From contig JARJMZ020000036.1 in NCBI GenBank assembly GCA_029335875.2, positions 124,001-188,000 on the forward strand: a stretch of DNA of 64,000 nucleotides, given 5' to 3'. This DNA comes from Thermoprotei archaeon. Lineage in GTDB: Archaea > Thermoproteota > Thermoprotei_A > Sulfolobales > Acidilobaceae. The notes under the pieces were generated by a model. That model saw nothing but the letters and a program-made list of their open reading frames with translations, did no database searches and was not told where the DNA came from. This document shows, one piece after another, positions 17,098 through 25,481 of this stretch; position 1 is the stretch's first letter; each line of letters opens with the position of its first letter. Both the position numbers and the translations under genes were made by a program.

Positions 17098-18735
17098 GTG
17101 TCTAATGAGATCGAGAAATTCAGGCAGATGAGTGTGGCCGAGTTTTTCGCCAAGTATAGGGAGGTTGCAGGGTTCTCTAACCCGGCGAGAGCCCTCTATC
17201 AGACTGTGAGGGAGCTTGTTGAGAACTCTCTAGACGCTACCGACGGCCACGGGATCCTGCCAGATGTGAGGATTATAATAGAGAAGGTTAACGGTAATAG
17301 TGAGAGGAGCTGGTGTAGGGTTTCAGTTGAAGATAACGGCATAGGGGTTCCCCCTCTAGTTATGCCCGACGCTTTCGGCAGGGTATTGTTTAGCAGTAAA
17401 TACATTATTAGGCAGACTAGGGGCATGTACGGCTTGGGGGTTAAGGCGGCAGTCCTCTACGCTCAGGTCACTACTGGCAGCCCTGTGGAGGTCATATCTT
17501 CCACTAGGGGGTCCAGCTATGTTTACATGAAGAAACTGTTTATAGACATGAAGAAGAACGAGCCCATAGTAGTTGAGGAGGCTCAGTTCAGGAAGACAAA
17601 CTCCTGGCACGGCACTAGGACATCCCTGGTCATAGAGTGCGACTGGCAGAGGGCTAAACCTAGGATAATAGAGTATATTAGGAGGACTGCTGTCATAGCC
17701 CCCTACGCCGACATACTACTAGAGACTCTTGACGGTGAAATACTGTATTTCCCTAGGACTACCAGGAAAATGCCTAAACCACCGCGAGAGGCTAAACCCC
17801 ACCCCCACGGGGTCGACGTTGAAACTTTAAAGCAGATAATAGTAAACACTAGAGCTGAAACCCTCCTGGAACTCTTAGAAACAGAGTTCCAAAGCGTAGG
17901 CACCATTACGGCGTTGAAATTCCTGGAAAGCGTCGGCTTGAAGCCTACCCTGAAGCCTAAAACCCTCCTTAGAGATGGGAGTGTACTAGTCAACCTTGTA
18001 GATTCGATGAAAACGTTTAAATTCAAAGCCCCCAGGAGCGGCCACCTAAGCCCCCTAGGCGAGGATCTAGTGGAGATGGGGATTAGGAGGCTCTACGACC
18101 CTGAGTGGGTTGACGCTATCAGGAGGCCTGCTAGAGCATACGGGGGCCACTCTTTCATAGTGGAGATGGGGCTAGCTTACGGGGGCTCAATACAGCCTTC
18201 CGAGGAGCCCCTCATACTTAGGTATGCTAATAAGATACCCCTCCTTTACGAGGAGAGGGAGGACGTGTCTTACAAGGTTGTCTCAGAAGTTAACTGGAAA
18301 CAGTATGGTATAGATTTCCCGGCACCCCTCCTAGTCTTAGTCCACGTGGCGAGCACTAAAGTCCCCTATAAGGGTGTTGGTAAAGAAAGTATTAGCGACG
18401 TGCCCGAGCTGGAGGCTGAGATTAGAAGCGGATTATTAGAGTTAGCTAGAAGGCTTAGGAGCTACCTCTCAGCTAAAGAGAGGGAGGCTGAAGCTATGAG
18501 GAGGGTCCTCGCCATTTCAAAGTATATACCTGAGATAGCTAGAAGCCTTAAAATCGTGGAGAAGCCCCCTGAACAGTGGAAGCCCCTAGAGCCTGGGGAG
18601 GAGAAACACATAGTGGAGCGTCTTGTAAAACTAGTTTCCAAGCACGTAGCCGTCCCTAAAGTTAGAGGCTCGCCTGAAGAACCCCCCAACCCCGAAGACA
18701 TTATCAGAAGCATTATCGAGACTACAAAGAAGTAG
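17098..18735 (+). CDS. top6B: DNA topoisomerase VI subunit B
   Basis: About 545 residues. GHKL ATPase motifs: [11 protein letters not shown] (N box), VEDNGIGVP (G1), [15 protein letters not shown] (G2), and a later transducer lysine region. It is the ATP-driven gate that couples strand passage to DNA cleavage by subunit A. I place the start at GTG 17098 ([17 protein letters not shown]) because the G-run at 17081-17089 forms a Shine-Dalgarno 8 nt upstream; an earlier GTG at 17089 lies inside that site. The subunit A gene begins 22 nt after its stop, so the two form an operon. Confidence 0.95.
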   Translation: MSNEIEKFRQMSVAEFFAKYREVAGFSNPARALYQTVRELVENSLDATDGHGILPDVRIIIEKVNGNSERSWCRVSVEDNGIGVPPLVMPDAFGRVLFSSKYIIRQTRGMYGLGVKAAVLYAQVTTGSPVEVISSTRGSSYVYMKKLFIDMKKNEPIVVEEAQFRKTNSWHGTRTSLVIECDWQRAKPRIIEYIRRTAVIAPYADILLETLDGEILYFPRTTRKMPKPPREAKPHPHGVDVETLKQIIVNTRAETLLELLETEFQSVGTITALKFLESVGLKPTLKPKTLLRDGSVLVNLVDSMKTFKFKAPRSGHLSPLGEDLVEMGIRRLYDPEWVDAIRRPARAYGGHSFIVEMGLAYGGSIQPSEEPLILRYANKIPLLYEEREDVSYKVVSEVNWKQYGIDFPAPLLVLVHVASTKVPYKGVGKESISDVPELEAEIRSGLLELARRLRSYLSAKEREAEAMRRVLAISKYIPEIARSLKIVEKPPEQWKPLEPGEEKHIVERLVKLVSKHVAVPKVRGSPEEPPNPEDIIRSIIETTKK

Positions 18736-18757
18736 TTGAAGCCGGGGGTGTGTAGTC

Positions 18758-19918
18758 TTGGAGCCTAGGATCGATAAAACAGACCTCGAGGCTAGGAGGA
18801 AAGCCAGCCTGACTTTGAGGGAGCATGTGTTGAGAGTCCTCAGGGATGTAGAGGAGCTTAGTCCGCCAAAACTCTTAATACCTAAGAGGACCCTATCCAA
18901 CACTATATACGACCCTGAGAAGGGCATCCTCATTTTGGGGGAGGATGTTTTCGAGAGGAACATGCTGGACATGGGGGAGACTAGGAGGTTCATGCAGACT
19001 CTGCTCATGGCCTCAATAATCTATCAGGCTCTGGTGGAGAACGAGTATCCAACTATAAGAGACTTGTATTATAGGGGGAAGCACACTATAACTTTCAGGG
19101 ACTTGAAGGGCTCCCTCAAAGAAGAGAATACCTGGGATGAGCAGGCTGAGAGCGACTCAGCCTTGAGGGACCTGGAAGTTATGACTGGGCTGCTCAGAGA
19201 GCACATGCTCATACTCAGCAAGGAGAAGGGTAAAGTAGTCGGCGATATGAGGATAAGGAGCGGGGGCGACATAATAGACTTGTCGAGGCTCGGCCACGGC
19301 GCTTACGCTATAGAGTCCACCCCGGACCTCATAGAGTTCCTAGACTATAACGCCGAGTACGTTCTAGTAGTTGAGAAGGACGCTGTATTCCAGCAGCTAC
19401 ATAGGATAGGCTTCTGGAAACAGTATAAGTGCATACTAGTAACTGGGGCCGGCCAGCCTGACAGGGCTACAAGGAGGTTCGTCAGGAGGCTAAACGAGGA
19501 GTTAGGCCTACCAGTATACGTGCTAACAGACAGCGACCCCTACGGGTGGAACATATACTCGGTGTTCAAAGTGGGGAGCATAACGCTAAGCTACGAGAGC
19601 GAGCGGCTGGCAACACCCAAAGCCAAATTCCTAGGAGTATCAATGACAGACATATTCGGAGACAAAAACAAAAAACCATACCTAACAGAAGAAGAGAGGA
19701 GAAACTTCATAATAAAAGCAAAAGAACGAGACCTGAAAAGAGCCAAAGAACTAATGAACTACTCATGGTTCCAAACAAACAAGTGGAAAAAAGAGATAAA
19801 CATGTTCCTAGAGAAAAAAGTAAAACTCGAAATAGAAGCGCTAGCAGGCAAAGGACTAAAATTCCTAGCATTCCAATACATACCACAAAAAATACAGACA
19901 GGAGACTGGATAGACTAG
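18758..19918 (+). CDS. top6A: DNA topoisomerase VI subunit A (Spo11-like)
   Basis: 386 residues. The winged-helix domain contains the catalytic tyrosine in YPTIRDLYYRGKHT (Tyr104/105), and the Toprim domain shows VVEKDAV (Glu) and TDSDPYGW (DxD). It makes the double-strand break through which topoisomerase VI passes a second duplex, relaxing positive and negative supercoils. TTG start at 18758 with GGGGGTG (18744-18750) upstream. Codon use changes sharply in the last 350 nt: Lys, Arg, Glu and Gly switch from AAG/AGG/GAG/GGG to AAA/AGA/GAA/GGA with no change in protein quality. Confidence 0.95.
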   Translation: MEPRIDKTDLEARRKASLTLREHVLRVLRDVEELSPPKLLIPKRTLSNTIYDPEKGILILGEDVFERNMLDMGETRRFMQTLLMASIIYQALVENEYPTIRDLYYRGKHTITFRDLKGSLKEENTWDEQAESDSALRDLEVMTGLLREHMLILSKEKGKVVGDMRIRSGGDIIDLSRLGHGAYAIESTPDLIEFLDYNAEYVLVVEKDAVFQQLHRIGFWKQYKCILVTGAGQPDRATRRFVRRLNEELGLPVYVLTDSDPYGWNIYSVFKVGSITLSYESERLATPKAKFLGVSMTDIFGDKNKKPYLTEEERRNFIIKAKERDLKRAKELMNYSWFQTNKWKKEINMFLEKKVKLEIEALAGKGLKFLAFQYIPQKIQTGDWID

Positions 19919-20741
19919 CCACCCGATAAACCCCACCATCCTGAAACACTGACATTCAATGAAAACCTGTTGACGACAGCCGGCCCCAACCCTCAAACCT
20001 ACCCTAAGGTGCGTGAAGCCCGTAGAGGCTAACACAGAGACTACCGTCTCTAGAGGACCCCAACAACGTAGACGCGGCCTACACACGCTAACAGACAATA
20101 TGGAAAACCGTTATAAATAAACATTACAGTACTCTTACAGGTCGCGCGCCCAGCAGAGTCTACTGCGATCCTACAGCTGAACCCCGCCGGCTCAGCCGTG
20201 ACCTTGCTTTCAAAAACACTGAAGAGAGCCCGAACACCAAAGTCCACACCTATGAGGCTGAGGCGCGCGGACAACACGCTTAGCTTTCCCCAATCGCATG
20301 CCTCCTCGCTAACTACGGCACCTTAAACCTCTGTTTAACCTACTAAGTACACAGAGATGATCTGGGTGAAAAATCATTGTAGCTATCTTTGGTGATAATA
20401 TTTGTTGCTATGGCTTTGTGTTCACGGCTTTTACATCCCGTAGAACCCCTTATCCTGCTGGCTGTGTATCATGGTGTTCCAGAAGTTTTCCATTATGCCT
20501 TTCACTTTCGGTTTTCCTCCAAGTTTTCTATTACCGGTTTAACGTCTTCTCATTCCTCTACTGTAAGTGGTGGGGCTTTGCTTTGGAGGATGAAACCACG
20601 CTCCTCTTAAGGCTTACGCTAGCAGGTCTGGGGGTTTAACGTTGTTTCTCCGGGGCTTTTGAATGTTGTTAAGCTAGTGCCGGCGTTTTTAGGCTGTTAA
20701 TAGTTATGCTCGCTGCTGTTAGCCTATTGCGTGTTGGGGGG
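19919..20741. other. Long intergenic region, mostly non-coding, with one decayed ORF
   Basis: 823 bp with no intact gene I can support. Short open frames on both strands lack ribosome-binding sites and protein-like composition. A minus-strand remnant at 20431-20606 is annotated separately. An inverted repeat gctga/tcagc occurs near 20175-20200. The unusually long spacer and the loss of coding signal mark the left flank of the recombinase locus. Confidence 0.5.
20431..20606 (-). pseudogene. Decayed ORF fragment of unknown family
   Basis: On the minus strand one frame reads EERGFILQSKAPPLTVEE, then an in-frame TGA, then EDVKPVIENLEENRK; a frameshift leads into VKGIMENFWNTMIHSQQDKG and a stop at 20431. 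The amino-acid composition looks like a real protein, and joining the pieces needs only one nonsense and one frameshift change. I do not recognise the family. It could also be chance. Confidence 0.3.
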
Positions 20742-21086
20742 TTATTGGGGGCGGGTTGCGCGGTTGACGCATTTTTTCAGGGTTTCTTGAGCCTCGTCCG
20801 CTATTTTCTTCAGTATTATATCGTAGCCTGGCGTTAGCTTTGATTTCAGGTCTATTTCAGTATTATTGTTTAGGAATCTTTCTATTAGAGAGTCTAAAGC
20901 TATTTTAATGAGGGTGCTTTTTGATAGTTTACACTCTTCAGCTATAATGTTCAGGGCTTCTTTCTCGTAAACTGTTATCTTAGAGCTTACGGGTTTTATG
21001 TTCGAGGGTTTTAGGGAGAATCTCCTGGTGTTTGCTGTGCTGCGCGCTTTTTTAGGTCCCCCTTTTGCTTCCCCCCTTTTCATCAT
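20742..21086 (-). CDS. Ribbon-helix-helix-like putative DNA-binding protein
   Basis: 114 residues. The basic N-terminal 35 residues (MMKRGEAKGGPKKARSTANTR start) are followed by SSKITVYEKEALNIIAEECKLSKSTLIKIALDSLIERFL, a strand-helix-helix pattern like CopG/MobC ribbon-helix-helix regulators or plasmid partition factors. Its ATG overlaps the stop of the His-rich gene by 4 nt, so it is the last gene of a three-gene operon (21869 to 20742) diverging from a tyrosine recombinase gene. Such neighbours are typical of integrated elements or of recombinase accessory factors; the function here is unknown. Confidence 0.6.
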   Translation of the reverse strand: MMKRGEAKGGPKKARSTANTRRFSLKPSNIKPVSSKITVYEKEALNIIAEECKLSKSTLIKIALDSLIERFLNNNTEIDLKSKLTPGYDIILKKIADEAQETLKKCVNRATRPQ

Positions 21087-21421
21087 CTTTCCTCCTCCAG
21101 CTCTTTTAGGGCTTCTAGGATCGCTTTTCTCTTTGCTTCCTCCTCCTTAGCCGCCATCGCTTCGACTATTAGGGATAGTATCTTGTAGATCCTAGCTATC
21201 TCCCGCCCCTGGCTCGCCACCTTATATTCAAGCCCTAAGGTTCTAGTGTTTAAGGCGTCTATTAGGGTTTGAAGGGCTACTATGGCGTCGCCCACGTCAT
21301 GGTGGTGATGGTGTCCTTCGTGGTGATGGTGTCCTTCTTCATGCCCGTGAGCTCTCTCAACCTCCTCTACAACCTTCTCTATATCTTCCTTTTTCTTGGC
21401 GAACCCCATTCTCTTACTCAA
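21083..21421 (-). CDS. Histidine-rich coiled-coil protein of unknown function
   Basis: 112 residues: a basic N-terminus, a histidine cluster (11 His in about 20 residues, HGHEEGHHHH... near 26-45), then a long amphipathic helix and a Glu/Lys-rich C-terminal coil (AKEEEAKRKAILEALKELEEER). The His block arises from a perfect 18-bp tandem duplication in the DNA and could bind Ni, Zn or Cu. TTG 21421 is the start used here; ATG 21409 is an alternative. Middle gene of the operon divergent from the recombinase. No family recognised. Confidence 0.6.
   Translation of the reverse strand: MSKRMGFAKKKEDIEKVVEEVERAHGHEEGHHHHEGHHHHHDVGDAIVALQTLIDALNTRTLGLEYKVASQGREIARIYKILSLIVEAMAAKEEEAKRKAILEALKELEEER
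21302..21337. repeat. Perfect 18-bp tandem repeat (two copies) coding for EGHHHH units
   Basis: gtggtgatggtgtccttc occurs twice head to tail at 21302-21319 and 21320-21337. On the minus strand each copy encodes Glu-Gly-His-His-His-His, so the repeat count sets the length of the histidine cluster. Likely slippage-prone and variable among relatives. Confidence 0.85.
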
Positions 21422-21449
21422 TTAAAGCCCCCCGGGGCTTGTGCTGTGT

Positions 21450-21869
21450 TTAAACCTTTATAATTATTAGCCTTGGCACTCCCCCCTCCTCTATAACCTC
21501 CAGCTCTAACGGGGAGTTTCCTAGGGGTTCGAGGGCTGAAACGCTCTCCCTCACTTTTACTAGGGCTTCAAGCCTCTTTCTATACTCTTCAACCACCCTC
21601 CCCACCTCCCCAAGCTCAAGCTCCGGGTCCGGATTCACGGTAACCCTAACTGCCCCGAGGTCGGCAACCTGGTATTTAGGGGTTGTTGTCGAGGCTCCCC
21701 ACAAGAGCGCCTCTATACTTTTTATAGCTTCAACCCTAGCTTTGAGGCTTGCTGTTCTAGCGGCGAGCTTTTCAACTTGGCTTTTCAAACTGTTAATCTC
21801 CCCGTCTAAGTGTTCGAGGAGCTCTTTCACGCTGTTAAACCTCCTCAACCCTAGAGCCTGCCCTGCCAA
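21450..21869 (-). CDS. Coiled-coil protein of unknown function (first gene of recombinase-divergent operon)
   Basis: 139 residues. Residues 10-55 form a heptad-like helix (LLEHLDGEINSLKSQVEKLAARTASLKARVEAI), followed by a small beta/helical domain (YQVADLGAVRVTVNPDPELELGEVGRVVEEYRKRLEAL) and a C-terminal strand LIIIKV. TTG start at 21869 with purine-rich sequence upstream. It is separated by 28 bp from the His-rich gene and by 110 bp from the divergent recombinase. I do not recognise the family. Confidence 0.6.
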   Translation of the reverse strand: MAGQALGLRRFNSVKELLEHLDGEINSLKSQVEKLAARTASLKARVEAIKSIEALLWGASTTTPKYQVADLGAVRVTVNPDPELELGEVGRVVEEYRKRLEALVKVRESVSALEPLGNSPLELEVIEEGGVPRLIIIKV

Positions 21870-21979
21870 CTCTCCAGGCCCCTCATAAGCTTGTGGTAGG
21901 CGGTATTTAAGCGGTGTTACTCTCCCAGCTATTAGATAGAAGGCGGGGCTCCTAGTTAAAAGGGGGAAGGTGCTTTTAA

Positions 21980-22975
21980 GTGGCTAGGTGGGCTTTGCCT
22001 CAGCTTAGAGACACTTCTAAGCCTCTGGGTGAGGCTGTTGAAATGTTCGTGAACGGACTATACACTATAGGCTTAAACACTAGGACCGTTAAAGCGTATA
22101 GGTCGGCCTTAAACAGTTTCGCCTCCTCCGCGGGCTGGGAGAAGCCTGCTAGAGAGGTTTCAGTAGACGATTATATGGAGTGGCTCTCTAAAATGAAGAA
22201 GGCTGGGAAAGACTTTAGTGAGACCACTCTCCACTACTACTCTATATTCGTCAGGAGGTTCCTTAAATGGATCGGGGTCGACGGGGACATACCAGCAGTG
22301 CCGGGCTCGAGGAAAGGCTTCAGCGAGGCCCTCAGCTGGGCTGACATAGAGAGGCTGATGGAGAACTCGAGGGACCTCCTAGACCTCCTCATAGTATCCC
22401 TCCTAGCGGAGACGGGCCTGAGAGCGTCAGAACTCCTATCCCTTAGAGTCTCAGACATAGATTTTGCCGAGGGCAGGGTTAGAGTAACGGGGAAATATGG
22501 GAAGCAGAGGATAGTCTTCCTAGGCCCCATATCCAGGCTCGTACTCTACGAGTACACTGCTAGAACCGGGAAAAGGCCGGGGGACAATATAGTTGACATA
22601 TCATACCAGGCACTATACAAGAGGCTTAAAAGACTAGCCCTAAAAGCCGGGATACCCCAGGAGAAGGTGAGACCCCACATACTAAGACACACATTCGCCA
22701 CCGAAGCACTAAGAAGAGGCATGAACATGTCAGCACTACAAAAACTCCTCGGACACAACGACATAAAAGTAACCCAACTATACCTACACCTAACAATGGA
22801 CGACGTGAAGAGGGAATACGAGAAAACATTCAACCCCTACCAACAACAGTGGACACCATGGACACCCATAACGCACGCCTACAACCCACAATACAACACG
22901 CCATACCCGCAGCCACAGTATAACCCGCAATACCAGCCGTGGATAAACCCGAACACGAGAAGGGGGAAAAGATAA
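21980..22975 (+). CDS. xerA: Tyrosine recombinase, XerA-like, with a Pro/Gln/Tyr/Asn-rich tail
   Basis: 331 residues: an N-terminal SAM-like core-binding domain (about 15-95) and a catalytic domain with Arg in AETGLRASELLSLR (near 148), HILRHTF (near 233-239), LGHNDI, and nucleophile Tyr in QLYLHLT (near 267). This is the archaeal Xer arrangement that resolves chromosome dimers at dif, although an element integrase cannot be excluded. Beyond the usual end of Xer proteins the C-terminus carries about 45 extra residues of low complexity with repeated PQYN. GTG start at 21980 with GGGGGAAGGTG (21962-21972) upstream. It diverges from a three-gene unknown operon. Confidence 0.85.
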   Translation: MARWALPQLRDTSKPLGEAVEMFVNGLYTIGLNTRTVKAYRSALNSFASSAGWEKPAREVSVDDYMEWLSKMKKAGKDFSETTLHYYSIFVRRFLKWIGVDGDIPAVPGSRKGFSEALSWADIERLMENSRDLLDLLIVSLLAETGLRASELLSLRVSDIDFAEGRVRVTGKYGKQRIVFLGPISRLVLYEYTARTGKRPGDNIVDISYQALYKRLKRLALKAGIPQEKVRPHILRHTFATEALRRGMNMSALQKLLGHNDIKVTQLYLHLTMDDVKREYEKTFNPYQQQWTPWTPITHAYNPQYNTPYPQPQYNPQYQPWINPNTRRGKR

Positions 22976-23062
22976 CGCTAACGCTATGGCTGGCAGGCTG
23001 AACTACACGGAACCGGGCGCCCGCAACCCAAACCCCTCAATCAAACTCTTATGGGAAAAGCC

Positions 23063-23248
23063 CTAAGCCTTCTTAACCCGCTTCTCAGTATACCCCTTAG
23101 CATGGGCGACAATATGCCTCATTAAGTCTGGAGCCGTCTGGAACAAGCCATAGCATATAGGACACTCTAAAAGACCGTCTTTAACCCTCCTAGCATACAC
23201 TATAGAGCCCCTATACTCCACAGCCTCGAGAGAGCCCTCACCCGACAA
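23063..23248 (-). CDS. Small C2H2 zinc-finger protein
   Basis: About 61 residues with one C2H2 finger, CPICYGLFQTAPDLMRHIVAH (Cys-x2-Cys-x12-His-x3-His), followed by a basic tail (KGYTEKRVKKA). Such single-finger proteins are common in crenarchaea and their viruses and plasmids and probably bind DNA. TTG start at 23248 close to an AT-rich tract, so the message may be leaderless. It faces the recombinase gene tail to tail, 87 bp away, within the accessory-looking region. Confidence 0.7.
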   Translation of the reverse strand: MSGEGSLEAVEYRGSIVYARRVKDGLLECPICYGLFQTAPDLMRHIVAHAKGYTEKRVKKA

Positions 23249-23389
23249 AAAGACACCAAGTTAAACCTAAAAACCCCGGAACCCTAATAAAGAATATGGC
23301 CCCGCCAGTCTCACATCCTCGGAAGACCCTAGAAGGGGGTGAAGATGATAGAGGAACGGTCAGGCGGGGCACATGCAAACTATAATTAA

Positions 23390-23454
23390 GGGTCAGATCC
23401 TAAGGCCCGCTCACAGCCCAACAGGCTCAGAGCCGTCACCACACATCACACCCA
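23390..23454 (-). ncRNA. Candidate C/D-box guide sRNA
   Basis: On the minus strand: box C GTGATGT (23449-23443), 12-nt spacer, box D' CTGA (23430-23427), a weak C' (TGTGAGC, 23415-23409), 12-nt spacer, and box D CTGA (23396-23393). GGGT and ACCC at the two ends can form the terminal stem next to the C/D kink-turn. A TATA-like gatttaagc (23484-23476) lies about 26 bp upstream of the predicted 5' end. These guide 2'-O-methylation of rRNA or tRNA. The C' box is poor, and no target was checked. Confidence 0.4.
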
Positions 23455-23658
23455 TCTAGTGAAGTGAGAGCACACGCTTAAATCCCTTCAATAGCGCGAG
23501 TCAAGCATACCTTCAACCAGGTGAAAACTGAAGGGTTATTGTGGGAATAGGAACTTCTAGGAATAGTGGAGGCTACCAGCCACGGGCTTGAGAACCGCTA
23601 AGGGTATCACTGGTTCCACGCAATCCTCACCCCTAACCTTATAGGGATAGCTTAGCGC

Positions 23659-23814
23659 GTGAAGTACACGCCCTCAGTTCCACCCGTACCCGGCTCTATG
23701 ACACTATATAGTTACTTCCCGGGCAGTAGCATCAATGACAATGCATGCTACAGAAAAGCGGCAATAGAGGTTAAAGCTAGGATTATGGTGGCTATAGACA
23801 GAGCTAAGACTTGA
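23659..23814 (+). CDS. Possible small or residual ORF, 51 codons, unknown
   Basis: GTG 23659 opens a frame encoding KYTPSVPPVPGSMTLYSYF and ending AAIEVKARIMVAIDRAKT. The C-terminal half has a good amphipathic helix. There is no obvious ribosome-binding site, and the same frame continues upstream across stop codons, so this is more likely the tail of a decayed gene than a functional small protein. Confidence 0.25.
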   Translation: MKYTPSVPPVPGSMTLYSYFPGSSINDNACYRKAAIEVKARIMVAIDRAKT

Positions 23815-24049
23815 AAGGAGCGAGTAGTGTAGCCATCCCGCTACATCTTCCCATAATGTTCCCCGTTTATATTAAGGTTGCGCCGTATAGTTTTTGGCAT
23901 AGTTTCATGCTGGTGTAGCTGTCTCGGGTGTGGAGGTTTTGGACTTGCGGGTTGTGATGTGAGGGTGTTATTATAAGGATTTAAGTTATGCTCTTTTAAT
24001 CTTTGGATATTGGTTTTGGTTGTGTAGGGTGTGTGTTTTGGGTGCTAGC

Positions 24050-25453
24050 GTGAAGAGCCATATGGATTATGCTCATGAGCTGGATCTTGTGATTAAGCCT
24101 GAGTCTAGTGTCCCCCTTCTTGAGAGGGAGCTTGGCTACTATGTTGGCTCCGGGGTTCCATTGTTTAGTGTTGGGGGTGGGTATTTTAGGCATGTTCTTC
24201 AGCAGGTCCTTGTGGGGTTTCATGCTAGGAGGGGTTATTTGATAGTTGAAACTCCTATTTTAGCTAGCTCGGATCTTTTCAAGCTATCGGGCCACATGGA
24301 TTTTTACAGGAAGAACATGTTCGTCTTAGACATTGAGGGTAAAGAGTATGTTGTTAAGCCTATGAACTGCCCCTTCCACCTCCTAATATTCATGAGCCAC
24401 CTAGCAAGGTATAGGGGTAAGGTTAAGCTTCCATTTAAAGTCTTCGAGGCTGGGAGGGTTTACAGGTATGAGCCTAGTGGGAGCCTCTACGGGCTCCTGA
24501 GGGTTAGGGGGTTCACTCAGGATGACGCCCACATTGTAACCCCGGAGTCTGACTCTAGGGATGTAGTGTTCGGCGTTTACGAGGAGATGATAACCCTGTT
24601 AGACTCGGTCTTCAACATTAAAGTTAACTCTGAAAACCTCTACATAAGGCTCAGCATCTCAGACAAGAACCTTATAGGTAAAGACTTCATGGGGACTGTG
24701 GAAGAGTGGGAGGGGGCTGAGAGCGTTTTAGAGAAGGTTAGCAGGCACATAGAGGAGGCTTACAATATCAGGAGGAGCGTGGGCGTGGGGGAGGCGGCTT
24801 TCTACGGGCCTAAAATAGATTTGATGATGGTGTTGAAAGGGGAGGGCGGGGTGAAAGAATGGCAGATGGGGACTATACAGTTCGACTTCAACCTACCGAG
24901 GAGGTTCAAGATATACGATGCTGTGAGGGAGATATACGGGGATCTAAACGTTTACGTGATACACAGGGCCCTCCTAGGGTCTATAGAGAGGTTCCTGGGA
25001 GGCTACCTGGAGCATTTCAAGGGTAGGCTCCCGGTAGTTCTAGCCCCACTCCAAATAGCCATAATGGCTATAAAGACTGGAGAAAGGGAAGTTGATGAGG
25101 TAATAATGGACAGGTCTATAACGCTTAAATCAAAACTCCTAGAGAAAGGCATGAGAGTGGCTCTCAAAGAAACCACTAAAACCAGCCTCTCAGGAGACGT
25201 GAGAAACATAGAGTACACGATGAAGCCCCCCATAATAGTATACATAGGCGCTAAGGAGGTTCAAAGAAACTTCATAACACTAAGCATATTCAACTACGAC
25301 TCCCTCAAGAGGGAGACTGAGAAGGTAAACTACGACTCCCCCCACAATGCTGCCAGCGCCCTGGAATCTATAGTAGCCGCCTGGGAGGAGAAAGTGGCTA
25401 AAATAGCTGGGCCAGTCCTGAGGATACCGGCTGACTTAAGCCACATGATCTGA
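24050..25453 (+). CDS. thrS: Threonyl-tRNA synthetase, catalytic type without editing domain
   Basis: About 467 residues. Class II core: motif 2 RYEPSGSLYGLLRVRGFTQDDAHI and motif 3 in GSIERFLGGYL; the zinc ligands Cys, His, His are seen in KPMNCPFH, DDAHI and VIHRALLGS. The C-terminal 110 residues are the anticodon-binding domain. The TGS/editing N-terminus of full ThrRS is absent, matching the crenarchaeal ThrRS-cat form, which relies on a separate editing protein (ThrRS-ed, not in this window) to clear Ser-tRNA(Thr). I choose GTG 24050 because GGGTG at 24040-24044 is a good site; TTG 24020, GTG 24029 and ATG 24062 are alternatives. Confidence 0.93.
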   Translation: MKSHMDYAHELDLVIKPESSVPLLERELGYYVGSGVPLFSVGGGYFRHVLQQVLVGFHARRGYLIVETPILASSDLFKLSGHMDFYRKNMFVLDIEGKEYVVKPMNCPFHLLIFMSHLARYRGKVKLPFKVFEAGRVYRYEPSGSLYGLLRVRGFTQDDAHIVTPESDSRDVVFGVYEEMITLLDSVFNIKVNSENLYIRLSISDKNLIGKDFMGTVEEWEGAESVLEKVSRHIEEAYNIRRSVGVGEAAFYGPKIDLMMVLKGEGGVKEWQMGTIQFDFNLPRRFKIYDAVREIYGDLNVYVIHRALLGSIERFLGGYLEHFKGRLPVVLAPLQIAIMAIKTGEREVDEVIMDRSITLKSKLLEKGMRVALKETTKTSLSGDVRNIEYTMKPPIIVYIGAKEVQRNFITLSIFNYDSLKRETEKVNYDSPHNAASALESIVAAWEEKVAKIAGPVLRIPADLSHMI

Positions 25454-25481
25454 TTAAGCTGTTGAGAGGGGCTCTCCCCAC

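Larger units (their letters stand above)
23249..24049. other. Long intergenic region: possible sRNA and decayed coding sequence
   Basis: About 800 bp without an intact recognised gene. It contains a C/D-box sRNA candidate on the minus strand (23390-23454) and a plus-strand open frame of 51 codons (23659-23814) that looks protein-like. The same frame upstream to about 23400 is interrupted by only a few stop codons, which hints at a decayed gene. The last 80 bp carry the T/G-rich promoter region of thrS with TATA-like ttattataagg at 23969-23979. Confidence 0.45.

Noticed and set aside
19546-19929. Alternative frame inside the A-rich end of top6A
   Set aside because: Arises from the shift to A/C-ending codons; the Toprim frame is clearly the coding one.
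20050-20277. Minus-strand open frame with LIGVDFGVRALF, reminiscent of a TnpB RuvC start
   Set aside because: Only one short motif resembles RuvC; nothing around it continues as TnpB and no ribosome-binding site is seen.
20389-20639. Plus-strand open frames of about 73 codons
   Set aside because: Composition is not protein-like, and the better signal in this stretch is the decayed minus-strand ORF.
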